Positions 1 through 11,380 of a stretch of DNA of 64,000 nucleotides are shown here, piece by piece. The translations under genes and the position numbers were made by a program. Below the pieces are notes generated by a model that saw only the letters and a program-made list of their open reading frames with translations, was not told where the DNA came from and ran no database searches. Source of the stretch: Oncomelania hupensis (lineage: Eukaryota; Mollusca; Gastropoda; Littorinimorpha; Pomatiopsidae); the NCBI GenBank assembly GCA_036898135.1, contig CM072513.1, forward strand, positions 18,011,750 through 18,075,749, written 5' to 3'. How positions within the stretch are numbered: the first letter of the stretch is position 1; each line of letters starts with the position of its first letter.

Positions 1-111
1 CTGGCTTGACACTGAGTGAAGCCATGATCAATGCTGCTGAGTACAGAGAAATATGGAGTATGCAGGTTAAGCGTTCATCTGTTGTGCCCCAACGACTTTC
101 GAGTCCTCCTC
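1..111 (+). pseudogene. RTE-family LINE, 3' terminal coding fragment cut by the window edge
   Basis: Reading frame 3 gives LTLSEAMINAAEYREIWSM and then VKRSSVVPQR, the C-terminal end of the RTE reverse transcriptase that recurs through this window (compare the open copy at 47,749-49,492). It breaks off inside the last codons and runs into a C/T/A-rich simple repeat, so the usual ATAGG tail is missing. It is a dead fragment; the rest of the copy, if any, lies to the left of the window. Confidence 0.85.
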
Positions 112-290
112 CTCCCCCTCCTCCTCCTCATCATCATCGTCATCATCATTATCATCATCATCCTCATCACCACTCTCCTCATCCAGCTCCTCCTTCCCTT
201 CGTCAACACTACCACCACTACTACCAAGTACAACCATCACCATCCCCACCCTCATCATCGTCCCAAACCAAACATTTCAACAGTTCTCTA
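112..290. repeat. imperfect CCT/CAT-rich simple sequence
   Basis: The stretch is a degenerate mix of CTC, CAT and CAC triplets. The apparent His/Pro/Ser-rich open frames here follow from triplet repetition and are not taken as genes. Confidence 0.8.
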
Positions 291-737
291 TATCGAAACC
301 GGGCTTAAACCTCAGACACACAGTGCCATTTACTATTCTACAAAAAAAATCAGCTTTAAGAGTATTCTCTTCCGTGTCAAGAGACACAGTGTCAGTCAGT
401 AGTCAGTATTCTAGGCCAGAGTTCAGCTTTAATGTTTTTCCTTTTTGGTGTTCAAGGAATGTTTTTGATCCTTCCAAGTGCTTGTCAAGGACACTCTCTC
501 GCTTGAATCGCCCACATGCCAATTCTTCAAGAGAAGAGTCAACTGCATTTTGATGCATGCAGTTTTTCTCTTCAATTTTTCTTAAGTTTGTTATTTAGTC
601 TCCTCTTTCCATATTGAGAGGTGGCCAAAAGGTTTACCAATATTGTTTTATTCTAATTTCTCTCAAATGCTTTTTCCTGTAAATATTAGATGTATTCCTT
701 TTCCTCGACATTGTCATCTTTGTCTTCACCATCTTTC
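291..737. other. unique AT-rich sequence, no gene seen
   Basis: Only short open frames of ordinary composition occur. I saw no splice-bounded exon, RNA gene or repeat end. Confidence 0.5.

Positions 738-1500
<763 letters not shown>

Positions 1501-1576
<76 letters not shown>
1501..1576. repeat. (ATT)n microsatellite
   Basis: A pure ATT run of about 25 units lies just upstream of an RTE fragment and is followed by AT-rich decay to about 1,610. Confidence 0.95.
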
Positions 1577-1577
<1 letters not shown>

Positions 1578-1606
1578 ATAATCATTAATTAATTATTTAT
1601 TAATTA

Positions 1607-1800
1607 TTTATTTAGCACAAGCAACTGCCCTGACAAGGTTGAAGCCCGTTTGGAAAGACAGGGCCAACAGTCTACACTTCAGGGTACGGTTGCTGCGCTC
1701 CCTTGTCATCTCAATCTTATGTGGAACATGGACCCTTACAGCAGACCTACAACGAAGAAAACAAAGCATGGAGGTGAGTTGCTACAGAAAACTTCTGGAA
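1607..1800 (+). pseudogene. internal fragment of RTE-family LINE
   Basis: The nucleotides match the RTE copies at 24.8 and 31.3 kb over the segment that encodes ALTRLKPVW, LHFRVRLLRSLVIS and WTLTADLQRR. Small deletions break the frame, for example where the YACE segment is expected. Both ends are truncated, and the right end abuts a GA microsatellite. Confidence 0.8.
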
Positions 1801-1810
1801 GAGAATGCGT

Positions 1811-1821
1811 GAGAGAGAGAG

Positions 1822-1862
<41 letters not shown>
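1811..1862. repeat. (GA)n microsatellite
   Basis: The GA run lies at the 3' end of the minus-strand LINE that begins at 1,863 and may be its tail or its target. Confidence 0.9.
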
Positions 1863-1865
<3 letters not shown>

Positions 1866-4395
1866 ACTTTGAGACACTTTGAGATTTAATTGTTAAGGCC
1901 ACCAGCCCATCACAATGGTAGGCATCACATACAATATAAAATAATCTTTAAATAATCTTTAAAATAAAAGGACAATATTAAATACATATCATTTACAAGT
2001 TTCATAAAAAAGTGTTTCGAAAAAGCATTCGCATCATATCACGCATGAAGGTAAATTTCGATAACATACAACATTGCAGTTAAAAACACATTCAGTGTAA
2101 ATTTTTCTTTCTAATAGCAATTGCTTTGTAAATAAAGTACGCAACATTTCTAATAATTGTTTGATTTTGGCTGGACATAAGCAGTACAAATCTGGATAAG
2201 CATGGCTGCCTTGTAAACTTCAACGGAATAAGATCATCCCGAATGTCTGTGTATTTGGGACAAACCAGTAACATATGCATTTCAGTCTCTTGAACATTTG
2301 GACAAAAAGGACAATTAACATCTATTAGACGATCCTTTCTAAATTCAACAAAGTGTGCATTCAACGGTGACATTCCAATTCTAAACCTAATAATTGCTTT
2401 CCTTACTGCAATATTTCTAATTAAATTTAAGTATTCACCGCAAACCACTTCACGTTTGAAACAGGAATATACATAGTAAAAAACATGGTCGTCTAGCGCA
2501 AAACTCCAATCTTGTTTAAAACAATCAACAAGTCTTTGTTTAAATTCAAAAATAAACAGTTTTACATTTCCAACACCCTGTGTTTCCCAGACAACTCCAA
2601 AACCAAACCTGAACAATACGTTTCGAACTTTGCAAGCCCATGTAGTATAATTCTGTTGCTGCAGATACAGTAACATATTGTATGCTTTCTTCGAAAATCT
2701 GTGATTTCCAAGCATAGTCAATCTAAGCCAAAATTTCACACATCTTGTGTATGTCATAACATGCAAGGGATATCGCCCTGTTTCACCATATATCAAGTGT
2801 CTTGGAGATTTGGTGCTAACTCCCAGAAAACGTTTTATTGCTGACAAGTGAACCCTTTCAATACATTCCTGGTCAGCAGTTAAACCCCATATTTCTGATC
2901 CGTATGTTAAAATTGGCTGAATTTGTGAATCAAAAAGTGTAAAAAAGACTTTGGGTGAAAATTCTCCAAGTGACCAAAGTAACTTCATGATGGCTGAAAC
3001 GCCCTTCCTTGCTCGTTCAGCTAGATCCTTAAAAGTATAGGAAAATGTTAATTTGGTAGACATGAAAATCCCTAAATATTTGTACATATTAACAATTTTC
3101 AAAACTCGTCCATCAAAAAACCACTGTTCTCTCTCGCCCAAAAATCCTCCATTACGGAATACAATAATATTCGATTTGTCCAAGTTAACAACAAGACCCA
3201 GTCGTTTTGCACTTTCACATAGAACATTCAGCTGATTTTGCAGCCCAACTATAGTATCTGAAAACAACACTACATCGTCAGCAAAAAGCAAAATAAACAA
3301 TTCAATGAGTTCTGGGGGTAATTGGATCCCGTGTTTACCATGATGTACAATATCTTTCGTCAGTTCATTAATAAAAAGGGAAAACAGTACAGGAGAACAT
3401 ACTTCTCCCTGCTTCAGTCCCTGTGGACACATAAACTCATCAGACAGGTCTGCACCAGCACGAACACGTGCTTTAACAACATTGTACATGCTCTGTATTG
3501 CTTTTGCTAATTTACCATTCAAGCCTGATGTGTATAGAACCTTCCAAAGCTTCTCTCTACTAATGGAATCGAAAGCCTTCCGAAAGTCTATGAAGGTTAC
3601 ATAAAGTTTTCTGTGTCTTAATAATTGTTTCTGAACCAGAGCCAACAGAGTAAATATGTGGTCAGCAGTACTATGTTTCTTCCTGAAACCAGCCTGCTCT
3701 TCTCCAACGACATTGTTTTCTTCAATCCAATCTGAAATACGTTTATTTAAAATATAACTATACAATTTACTGCTAATATCAAGAAGGGAAATCCCTCTGT
3801 AATTATCAGGTACCGTGACATCGCCCTTTTTATGTAATGGTTGCAAAAGAGACATAGTCCATTTATCAGGAAACAGACCATTGTCAAACAAATGATTAAA
3901 AAATTTAGCAAGAAATGGCAAAATTTCGTCCAAGCTTTGTTTATAGAATTCTCCAATCAGGCCATCTGGGCCAGCCGCTTTTTTATTTTTGAGTACTTTG
4001 ATAGCAGATTGAATTTCACAACGTGTAATAGGAGAATTTATTTACTCACAATCAAAAGGATTTGCATCATTTTCTGAATCAAAATCAACAGCTGCATTGC
4101 AATGCTCAAAACTGACATCAGAATTAAATACGTTATAAAAATGTTCATGCCATTGTTCAATTGAAATGCTATTACATGCTGCTGAACCTTTCCTACGCAA
4201 GGACCGCAACGTGTCCCAGAATTTCCGTGGATCATTTGATAAGTTATTCAATGTGTTAATAATTGATTCTGTGTCTGCTCGTTTCTTATTTCGAATTAGT
4301 TCTTTATACTGTCTTCGTTTCTCAGCGTAACAAAATCGATCTGCGTCACTATTGGACCTGTGAAACTTTCTCAGCTGACTCCTTAAATGTTGACG
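1863..4395 (-). mobile_element. 5'-truncated non-LTR retrotransposon (L1/Jockey-like LINE)
   Basis: The element reads from about 4,395 down to about 1,863. It holds a long RT-bearing frame and a 3' untranslated region of about 230 bp (2,091 to 1,863). The 3' end carries a short direct duplication of CTCAAAGTGT next to the GA microsatellite. No endonuclease domain precedes the RT, because the 5' side is cut at another GA microsatellite (4,398-4,508). Truncated 5' ends are normal for target-primed reverse transcription. The clade is not assigned with certainty; the RT and the C-terminal CCHC-type finger fit the L1/Jockey group of mollusc LINEs. Confidence 0.85.
2092..4390 (-). pseudogene. LINE reverse transcriptase ORF with one in-frame stop
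   Basis: This frame encodes the RT of the truncated LINE. It stays open from about 4,390 (SQLRKFHRSNSDADRF) to the stop at 2,092, except for a single TAA at 4,042-4,044. RT motifs appear in order: KKAAGPDGL, LLQPLHKKGD, NYRGISLLD, EEQAGFR, FIDFRKAFDS (first catalytic Asp), GLKQGEVCSP, and LLFADDVVLFSD with the catalytic Asp pair. After the thumb comes a C-terminal C-x2-C-x7-H-x4-C finger (CPFCPNVQETEMHMLLVC). The 613 codons after residue LDEILPF are unbroken, so decay is recent. There is no true ATG start because the front of the protein is missing. A jumping-gene remnant is far likelier than a host gene. Confidence 0.9.
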
Positions 4396-4397
4396 GC

Positions 4398-4417
4398 TTC
4401 AGAGAGAGATAGAGAGA

Positions 4418-4505
<88 letters not shown>

Positions 4506-4508
4506 GAA
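4398..4508. repeat. (GA)n / (GATA) microsatellite
   Basis: A GA-rich run with GATAGA interruptions bounds the 5' truncation of the minus-strand LINE. Confidence 0.92.
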
Positions 4509-4639
4509 GACAATTCCATCATCCATCATCATGTCTCATTCCTTTATTGTTACATATTTGTTTATTGTTTACAATTTTACAATTTCTTACCCTCGCAAAT
4601 TTTTTTTCTCAACCTAATTGTGGGCTATTTGTCAGTAAT

Positions 4640-4706
4640 TTTCTGTCAACGCCTCTCTGAGCTTGTAAGAGCGCTATATAAGAGAAATCTCTTTCTTTCT
4701 TTCTTT
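4640..4706 (+). repeat. 3' tail of a GCGCTATATAAG-type short interspersed repeat
   Basis: The segment carries GAGCGCTATATAAG followed by a CTTT run. Related cores with the same GCTATATAA box end the copies at 5.1, 7.5 and 21.2 kb, so this is a truncated member of that family. Confidence 0.5.
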
Positions 4707-4824
4707 TTTTAACTGTCATTGCCTTCTACGGTTGTATCTGCTTGAATCTTATCATTGTCATTGTTAAAATTTTTTGACTTTGTGAGCTTTTGTCTATTTA
4801 TTATATTGTATATTGTTACGAAAT

Positions 4825-4826
<2 letters not shown>

Positions 4827-4895
<69 letters not shown>
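4827..4895. repeat. (AAT)n microsatellite
   Basis: An AAT run of about 23 units leads into AT-rich sequence up to about 5,110 in which no gene is seen. Confidence 0.95.
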
Positions 4896-4897
<2 letters not shown>

Positions 4898-5112
4898 TAA
4901 AAAATAATTATTAATAAAAATAATGATAATAATAATAACATATAAGGATATACTTATTATAATAAATATTATAATTATTATTATTTTATTTACCGTCTGT
5001 TTACATCAGGATAATTTCAATAAAATTAATTCAAATGAACAAAACTAAATATAACAAAATAAATATCTAACAAAAACATATAGTTACTTCTCATTTCCTT
5101 TCATTTTTGTTT

Positions 5113-5215
5113 TATTTCATCGTTCTTATATAGCGCTTTTTCAGTTCAGGTGCTGCTCAAGGCGCTGGACGATACAGGATCTAACTCAAGACGCCAGAGG
5201 CGCCCACATTATTGA
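5113..5215 (-). repeat. short interspersed repeat, family S (SINE- or LINE-tail-like)
   Basis: Read on the minus strand it contains GAGTTAGATCCTGTATCG, then CCAGCGCCTTGAGCAGC, then GCGCTATATAAGAACG. The same ordered boxes occur at 7,440-7,589, 21,180-21,300, 38,515-38,622 and, decayed, 57,165-57,240. The TATATAA-type tail resembles L2/CR1-linked SINE ends, but no pol III head is visible here. Confidence 0.7.
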
Positions 5216-5910
5216 TAATTATAATGATAAAGAAGAAAGCAGGATGGCCAAATTACAAGCTTGTTTCAATCATCGCCTGAAATGCATTAAAAAAATGGAT
5301 ATATAATTATAGACTAGACTCTATATATAATGTGTATGATAGTACCGTACCTGATATTATAAATAGAAATATCTCATTTTCTTTTCTGTTTTTTTTTTTA
5401 CCCCGGCTACTCTGCCAACACCTTTGGTACAAACTTGGTTTGAGGTCCACGGCTCGCTTTCAGTAATCAATATAATTTTGTACATTCCATTTCAATAATC
5501 GCAGACTATATGTATTGTGCATGTGTATTGTACACCTAAGTCCACTGGTATTAATACTGTACGTTGATCTCTCCAATGTGCCGCTTTCGTCAGACCTAAA
5601 AATAAGACAACATCTCTGGATAATCCAAGACCATTGGTTTCCGATAACGTAAATACTATAAATAATCACACCATTCTTCTATGACCGACGCCCTCTGTTC
5701 CTAAACCATTCGTCTTCTTGGCTTGGTAACCATTAAATAGTTGTCCTTGCTGCGATCCGCGCACCGATTGTTCCCTAATTGGAGATTTGAACCCTGTCCA
5801 TAGAAATACGATAGCCAGTGTCCTAAAATGAAATTCTTCTACTTCTTCTTCTTGAGTGGGGCAGTCACAATCAGCTCGTTGATTCATTTGATCACATCTC
5901 TTCAAGTTCA
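5216..5910. other. AT-rich spacer, no gene seen
   Basis: I found no coding exon, RNA gene or family repeat that I can support in this stretch. Confidence 0.5.
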
Positions 5911-5995
5911 CTCTTCTTCTTCTTCTTCTTCTTCTTCTTCTTCTTCTTCTTCTTCTTCTTCTTCTTCTTCTTCTTCTTCTTCTTCTTCTTCTTCA
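5911..5995. repeat. (TCT)n microsatellite
   Basis: A pure TCT run of about 28 units reads as poly-Ser in one frame. Confidence 0.95.
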
Positions 5996-6899
5996 AGATG
6001 TTTTGATGTAATCATGAAAATATGGGGTAAATCATTTATCATGAATGGTACTATGAATGCTGCCTTTCATAACATTTAAGTACAGAAAATGTTATTTGAA
6101 CGTATGTAATGGTTCCGAAAGCAGAAATTGTGGGCGTTGTGACAATATTTTAATTCCTTGAGATTGTGTTTATCCCAAAATAAAATTGTTAAATACACTG
6201 GATACTGGGCAGTGTTAGTATGCACATGTTTGAGTAAATCTATTGGGCAGTTTGCAGTTTAAAAGATATCTGTCTTGCAGTTTGCAATAAAAGTACGTGC
6301 AAAACAACTGTCATGGTGACGAATGCGGGGAAAATACCCTTGTGGTAGACACTATTTTTATTTCTCGTTGTTTATTGCGCTCGCGTTGGGCTAGCTAAAT
6401 AGATGATCGATAAAAACGTTGCTGAGTGCAATCTTCCATTGTGCAAAGTTTGAAGTAAACTGATGCAGCAATTCAAAAATATACAACACGCACACACACA
6501 CACGTACACACACATATAATAATAATAAATGTAGATTTATATAGCTCTCCGCGCTTGACACATTCATACACCATTTATACTACACAACAACAGTAGGTTT
6601 ATAAAGTCTGAATAAATTCACTAAAAATGTACAACATAATGTTAAAAACATTCAATAAAAATATTACATTGAAAAACATAAAAAGGCAACTAAAACTATT
6701 ATTAACTGGTTAAAGGCAACCAACACTTATAACAATTATAAAAAGCGAACACCATTAAAAAGCGAACACCATTGCCCGTGCATGGAGCGCACATATATAT
6801 ATATACATACACAGCTGAATAAGTAACTCAATTTTAAATATAGATTTTACATATAATATTTCTTCTTTCTAGGGGTCCAAATTCTGACTCACTTTAAAG
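5996..6899. other. AT-rich spacer with a short CA repeat and an AATAATAAT/ATATAGC tail
   Basis: A CA run lies at about 6,488-6,515. It is followed by AATAATAA and TTATATAGCTC, which resembles the start of the repeat at 10,281 and 32,597 and may be a diverged copy. An ATATAT run is at about 6,792. No gene is seen. Confidence 0.45.
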
Positions 6900-7107
6900 T
6901 TATGGAGTCAGTTCAATGAACGGAACTAAAACGAACGAGCGCATAGGATACTTACATCTTAAAGTCATAACATATAGGTCTCCTGTCTCTTCTGTATCAA
7001 CTTCGTCGTTCATAAAACTAGCCAATGGTGCTCCGTACCATAGACTTTTTGAGAACGTAGACACCGCCTCAAGCATTGTTAATTGGAACTGTTCTACAGT
7101 CATTCTG
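6900..7107 (-). CDS. candidate terminal coding exon, function unknown
   Basis: The minus-strand frame runs from about 7,107 to a TAA at 6,900 and reads MTVEQFQLTMLEAVS ... FVLVPFIELTP. Its composition is that of an ordinary globular protein, unlike most open frames nearby. A plausible splice acceptor, TTTTGCAG, lies immediately upstream, so this could be the last exon of a minus-strand gene. The in-frame ATG follows the acceptor by one base. I recognise no domain, and no partner exon is visible to the right. It could equally be a chance frame or a transposon remnant. Confidence 0.3.
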
Positions 7108-7439
7108 CAAAATGTATTGTCCTCACAAATGGGCTATTAGACATTCTGTCCATGCCCCAACACAACCCCCCGAAAAATTATTTTTAAAATTAAACAGAAA
7201 TATTTTACCCCCAAACCACAACATCGAACAACAACTAACTGAAATAAAATATTAATAATTAATGATTAATGCGGTAAAGAAAACCTATCCTTCGGATGAG
7301 AGTATAAACCAAGGGCTAGTCTGAGCACGCAAGCATTCCATCGCATGGATTTTGGAGATCCTGATGCTCATGTCTAGTTTAGTGAGGACCGGCTACAAAA
7401 TACACCCAGCATGTACTAGGTCCCTTCTCTCCATATCCG

Positions 7440-7583
7440 GTCACCCAAGATTGTGCTCAGTCGTCTGGGCGTCAGACTGCGCTCAAAGTTGCAGATGGCC
7501 GCCTCGAGCGGCTTCAGTTAAATCCTGTGTCGACCATCACCTTAAGCAGCTCTTGTGCTGGAAAAGTGCCATATAAAAGTGAT

Positions 7584-7589
<6 letters not shown>
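7440..7589 (+). repeat. short interspersed repeat, family S
   Basis: The copy has the ordered boxes CGTCTGGGCGTCAGACTGCG, GTTAAATCCTGTGTCG, CCTTAAGCAGCTCTTG and GTGCCATATAAAAGTGAT, and then a CT microsatellite as its tail. It matches the copies at 5.1, 21.2 and 38.5 kb. Confidence 0.7.
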
Positions 7590-7636
<47 letters not shown>

Positions 7637-7717
7637 GTCTCTGTCTCTGTCTCTGTCTCTGTCTCTGTCTCTCTCTCTGTCTCTCTCTCTCTCTCTCTCT
7701 GTCTATGTCTCTGTCTC

Positions 7718-7788
<71 letters not shown>
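7590..7788. repeat. (CT)n / (CTGTCT)n microsatellite
   Basis: A CT run is interrupted by a block of CTGTCT hexamers and continues directly from the tail of the family S repeat. Confidence 0.95.
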
Positions 7789-7792
<4 letters not shown>

Positions 7793-8117
7793 CCCAAAGA
7801 ATGTATAAATTTCACACTATAACTTGCATTCACACCAAGTTTAACACATTTGCTGGTTTTCATAATACAGTCGCTATCGGTGAAGTTAATATACGTTTTG
7901 GCACAGGATATTTCCAGCGCTAGAGTGGTAGCTATTATTAGGACAAAAAGAAACTACTAATTGATTGATGTAAACAGCAACTATAAGTATAACTTCCAAA
8001 GAGTTATGTTTAGTTGTAACCACAATTTCTTCAGTGGGGCAAAACTCACTGTGAATTTTACAATTAAAAGACCTGTCTCGAGTTCCTTGGCCAAAGTGGG
8101 ACCCTTTAAAACAAATT

Positions 8118-8151
8118 TACAGAGACTGAAATAGAATTAACTCACACTTAC
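8118..8151 (+). repeat. isolated left unit of the 8.8-kb minisatellite
   Basis: One unit, ACAGAGACTGAAATAGAATT followed by AACTCACACTTAC, is cut off from the main array (8,763-9,080) by the 580-bp element. CTCACACTTA on the left and CTCATACTTA on the right look like the target-site duplication. Confidence 0.75.
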
Positions 8152-8762
8152 CCCCCGTGGGGGTGACGGGGGTTTCTGTATAAATAGTATCCCCACTTTC
8201 TGGAAATGTAGTGCTTTAAATTCCCACTGTCGCTGTCTTTCTCCTTTGTTCTTTCTCATTCCTACTCTGTTCTATCAATCTGCTATACTATCTTCTTCTT
8301 TGCTAGACCAGTCATCTAACTTTTTTTCTTGAAAACTCTTCCGACATAAACCTCCTCATTTGTGTGTGAGGTCTGTTGGATCAGCTTTGGAATATTGGAC
8401 GCATTCTGCCAAATGGTCACTGGGGCTTTCTATGATGTTATTATTTGGCAATGTAAGCATTTTATATGTATGTGTTTTGTTGATATTTTATAATGATGCT
8501 TATATTCTATTTTGTTTTTGTAAACGGGGGTTCGATAAATTAGAGTATAGCCTCAGCGTCCCCTGCGTGGGATGTCTTTATTGTAAAATGACCGGCCGGT
8601 GGAGTGCCTTCAGTGTTACCACTTGTGTTGTTTCGGCAGATCTTTTATGCGGATCAGGGCTGAGTCCTCTTTCAACGAAGTGGTGGTCTTGATTTTGTGG
8701 TCCTGATTCGGCTCTTTGCAGTCCGCTGGACCATGTAAGCAATGAATAACTAAACTAAACTA
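8152..8762 (+). mobile_element. dispersed 580-bp repeat family X, copy 1
   Basis: The copy starts with a CCCCCGTGGGGGTG box, then GTATAAATAGTATCCCC. It ends with a diagnostic GTCCGCTGGACC box and a simple tail, here repeated AACTAA. Other copies are at 27,150-27,745 (minus), 35,238-35,800 and 56,162-56,735, with 3' scraps at 36,261-36,300 and 40,125-40,192. Variable 5' ends and short-repeat 3' tails point to a retroposed, SINE-like family, but I see no pol III boxes and no protein. It is flanked by an imperfect 10-bp duplication of the minisatellite it entered. Confidence 0.75.
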
Positions 8763-9080
8763 AACTCATACTTACAGAGACTGAAATAGCATTAACACAC
8801 ACTTACAGAGACTGAAATAGCATAAACACACACTTACAGAGACTGAAATAGCATAAACACACACTTACAGAGACTAAAATAGCATTAACACACACTTACA
8901 GAGACTGAAATAGCATTAACACACACTTACAGAGACTGAAATAGCATTAATACACACTTATAGAGAATGAAATAGCATTAACACACACTTATAGAGAATG
9001 AAATAGCATTAACACAGAATTATAGAGAATAAAATAGCATTAACAGACATTGACAGAGACTGAAATAGCATTACCACACA
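8763..9080 (+). repeat. minisatellite, unit of about 31-32 bp
   Basis: About nine tandem units carry the core ACTTACAGAGACTGAAATAG, diverging towards the right end. The array is cut on its left by the family X insertion. Confidence 0.92.
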
Positions 9081-9730
9081 TTGGTCACCAATGAAGTGGA
9101 CTAGTTTACTGGAAGAGTTAGGATTGATTAAAAGTTTACCCACTGATGCAGGTATTTCGTTTTCGAATCTCTTATCTAATCTTAAAGACAAAATGTAGCG
9201 GAGAACTATAGCTATACACGTAGCAAAGGAGACATTGGCTGAGGTTGTAGAGTGCGGTACAAGGGGTGGGGGTGTGGGTAGTGGAGGGGACGGGGATGGG
9301 AGAGTATAAGTGTGATAGAAAAGGGAGACGGGTGGTAGAGAGAGAGCGAAACGTGATTTAAAAAAAAACACTTAATTTTTTAAAATTAGGGATAACTTAA
9401 TGGTTTTAGAATAATTGAAAATCTTGTAATCCGTCTCTTAACAAATTAAAATAATGCCGATCCTTTAACATTAAATTGGAAATCATACCACAAACACACA
9501 CACACACGCACGGACACACACACACACCCACCCCACACACGCCTACACACCATAATCATCGTCATCATCTTTAAAGAATATTAGACAACTCCCCTCTCCA
9601 TCTCTCACTGCTTATCAAAAAATTACATTAACATTATAGATAACACATTTATAATTCATTTAGCAGATGTCTACAAAAAATATCCTGATGCCTACAGATT
9701 TCATGTTTGAAAGGAAATAGTGTGACGCAA
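9081..9730. other. spacer with a purine-rich tract and a CA repeat, no gene seen
   Basis: A G-rich tract at about 9,263-9,335 and a CA run at about 9,495-9,550 are the only structures visible. The minus-strand frame here has no recognisable domain. Confidence 0.5.
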
Positions 9731-9731
9731 T

Positions 9732-9855
<124 letters not shown>

Positions 9856-10073
9856 ACAAGACGAACAAACAGACAGGCTGACAGACGAACGGACTAAAAA
9901 TTACAGACATAGACTGTTGAATTTTAAGTCTCCTCTCTGAAAATCCTTAACGGGAAGAGACTATAAACTGATTAAAAAAAAAAAAGACTGTTGAAGGCTA
10001 TATTAGCATTGATCTGTATCATTGTATGTTAGTAAGCTTGTGTGAGTTAAAGAGATAAGGGTCAAGGAGATTG

Positions 10074-10280
10074 TGTCTCATGTCCCCAGTATCTCACCAA
10101 AAAACAGAGACTGCATCAATCTCAATGATAAGAGTGGTTTTTCTGTCTCACGTTCCTAGTATCTTATCAAAACAGAGACTGCATCAATCTCAATTATAAG
10201 AGTAGTTTCTCTGTCTCACGTCCCAAATATCTCATCAAAACAGATACTGCATCAATCTCACGATGATGAGCGTGATTTTT
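10074..10280 (+). repeat. tandem array, unit of about 68-70 bp, left part
   Basis: Three units start at about 10,074, 10,144 and 10,212, each with TGTCTCA, TATCTCATCAAAACAGAGAC and TGCATCAATCTCA. A fourth unit resumes at 10,693 beyond an inserted repeat. Confidence 0.85.
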
Positions 10281-10692
10281 AATAATAATAAATAATATTA
10301 ACAGGCAATTTATACAGCGCTAACCAAAATCACAAAGTGCTTTACACAAACAAATGTAAACACAACATGCGTACATTGGTCAACAACACGCAACCACATA
10401 CGCATCCTAACACCCAAAAACACTCACTCAGGGCGCCTAAGAAAAGGCCTCTCTAAAAAGATGCGTCTTCAAGTTCATTTTAAAGGACGCTAGTGAAGGA
10501 CTGTGACGGACGGACCGAGGTAGCGAGTTCCAGGTCTGAACGGAGAGAAAACCTGAAGGCTCGACAACCGTGTCTCACCCTGTGATATTCTGGTACACGG
10601 AACATCCTTTCATCTGCAGACGAGCGGAGAGAGCGAGAAGGAACTTAGACAGTCAAAAGTTCGGAAAGATAGCTAGGAGCAGTTCCAGAGAT
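10281..10692 (+). mobile_element. inserted interspersed repeat (AATAATAAT / ATACAGCGCTA type)
   Basis: The repeat begins AATAATAATAA and carries ATTTATACAGCGCTA, CACAAAGTGCTTTACA, AAAGATGCGTCTTCAAG, GAGTTCCAGGTCTG and AGTTCCAGAG. The block order matches a diverged relative at 32,597-33,180. It lies exactly between unit 3 and unit 4 of the 70-bp array. No coding capacity is seen. Confidence 0.65.
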
Positions 10693-10762
10693 GTGTCTCA
10701 TGTCCGAAGTATCTCATCAAAAAAGAGACTGCATCAGTCTCAATGATGGTTAGTGGTAATTT
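10693..10762 (+). repeat. tandem array, right part (fourth unit)
   Basis: TGTCTCATGTCCGAAGTATC followed by GCATCAGTCTCAATGATG resumes the array seen at 10,074-10,280. Confidence 0.8.
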
Positions 10763-11169
10763 CGTCAAAAAGCAAGAGCAGAGAGCGACTGAACTGACCA
10801 ATTGTATATTGGCAATATAACTATTAGCCAATATCATAATATATATTAAGATTATTCTTTAAAGATCACGGCTACGTGAAAGAACATTTTGGCCGAACAA
10901 AGGAGGTTATATTAAATCATCCACATATAACACAACGTATTAGTGTTTTGATAAGATCGCCAGTTAGAAAATTGTTGGAAGTAAGTTTTATTTAATTGTA
11001 TACTGTTACATTGTGAAATCTTTAAGATAGGATTTAGATGCGAGTGAATTTGAGCAATGGTGAGGGTTTAATATCACCCTAGTGTATGAAAAGACGATTA
11101 AAAATACTGAATTTAACTGAAAAATAATATAATGGCAATAGAACTACTGACCAATATTAGAATGACAGT
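10763..11169. other. AT-rich spacer, nothing recognised
   Basis: I see no gene, RNA or repeat boundary here. Confidence 0.5.
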
Positions 11170-11380
11170 TAACTAGGTAAAGGTTCCAGACTAAATCTTT
11201 GTCCTTCGGGTCCTCTTAGTGTCAGTGCAAAAAGTCTGCTGCCGTACGTGTTTCCATTTTCTCCAAGGGTGAGGAAATCAGCGCGCCCTCATTAGGCTGG
11301 CCTAGAGAATATGGAAGCTCCAAACGCATCTATCCCCAACGACCGAAAGGGCACGGTAACATCCTTTTTAACTCTGGCAA
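11170..11380 (+). repeat. diverged SINE fragment related to the copy at 33.4 kb
   Basis: The boxes CCCTCATTAGGCTGGCC and AGCTCCAAACGCATC and the AAAGGGCACGGTAAC ending parallel CCCTCATTACGCTGGCCC, ATCTCCAACATCACG and the ending near 33,640 in the tRNA-derived SINE at 33,397. The head is missing. Confidence 0.55.

Noticed and set aside
2092..3933. A 613-residue protein starting with Met at 3,933
   Set aside because: The first codon is TTG; the frame really continues upstream past a single stop to about 4,390, so this is the body of a truncated LINE protein.
9009..9371. 120-codon minus-strand frame
   Set aside because: It spans minisatellite units and a purine-rich tract and has no recognisable domain.
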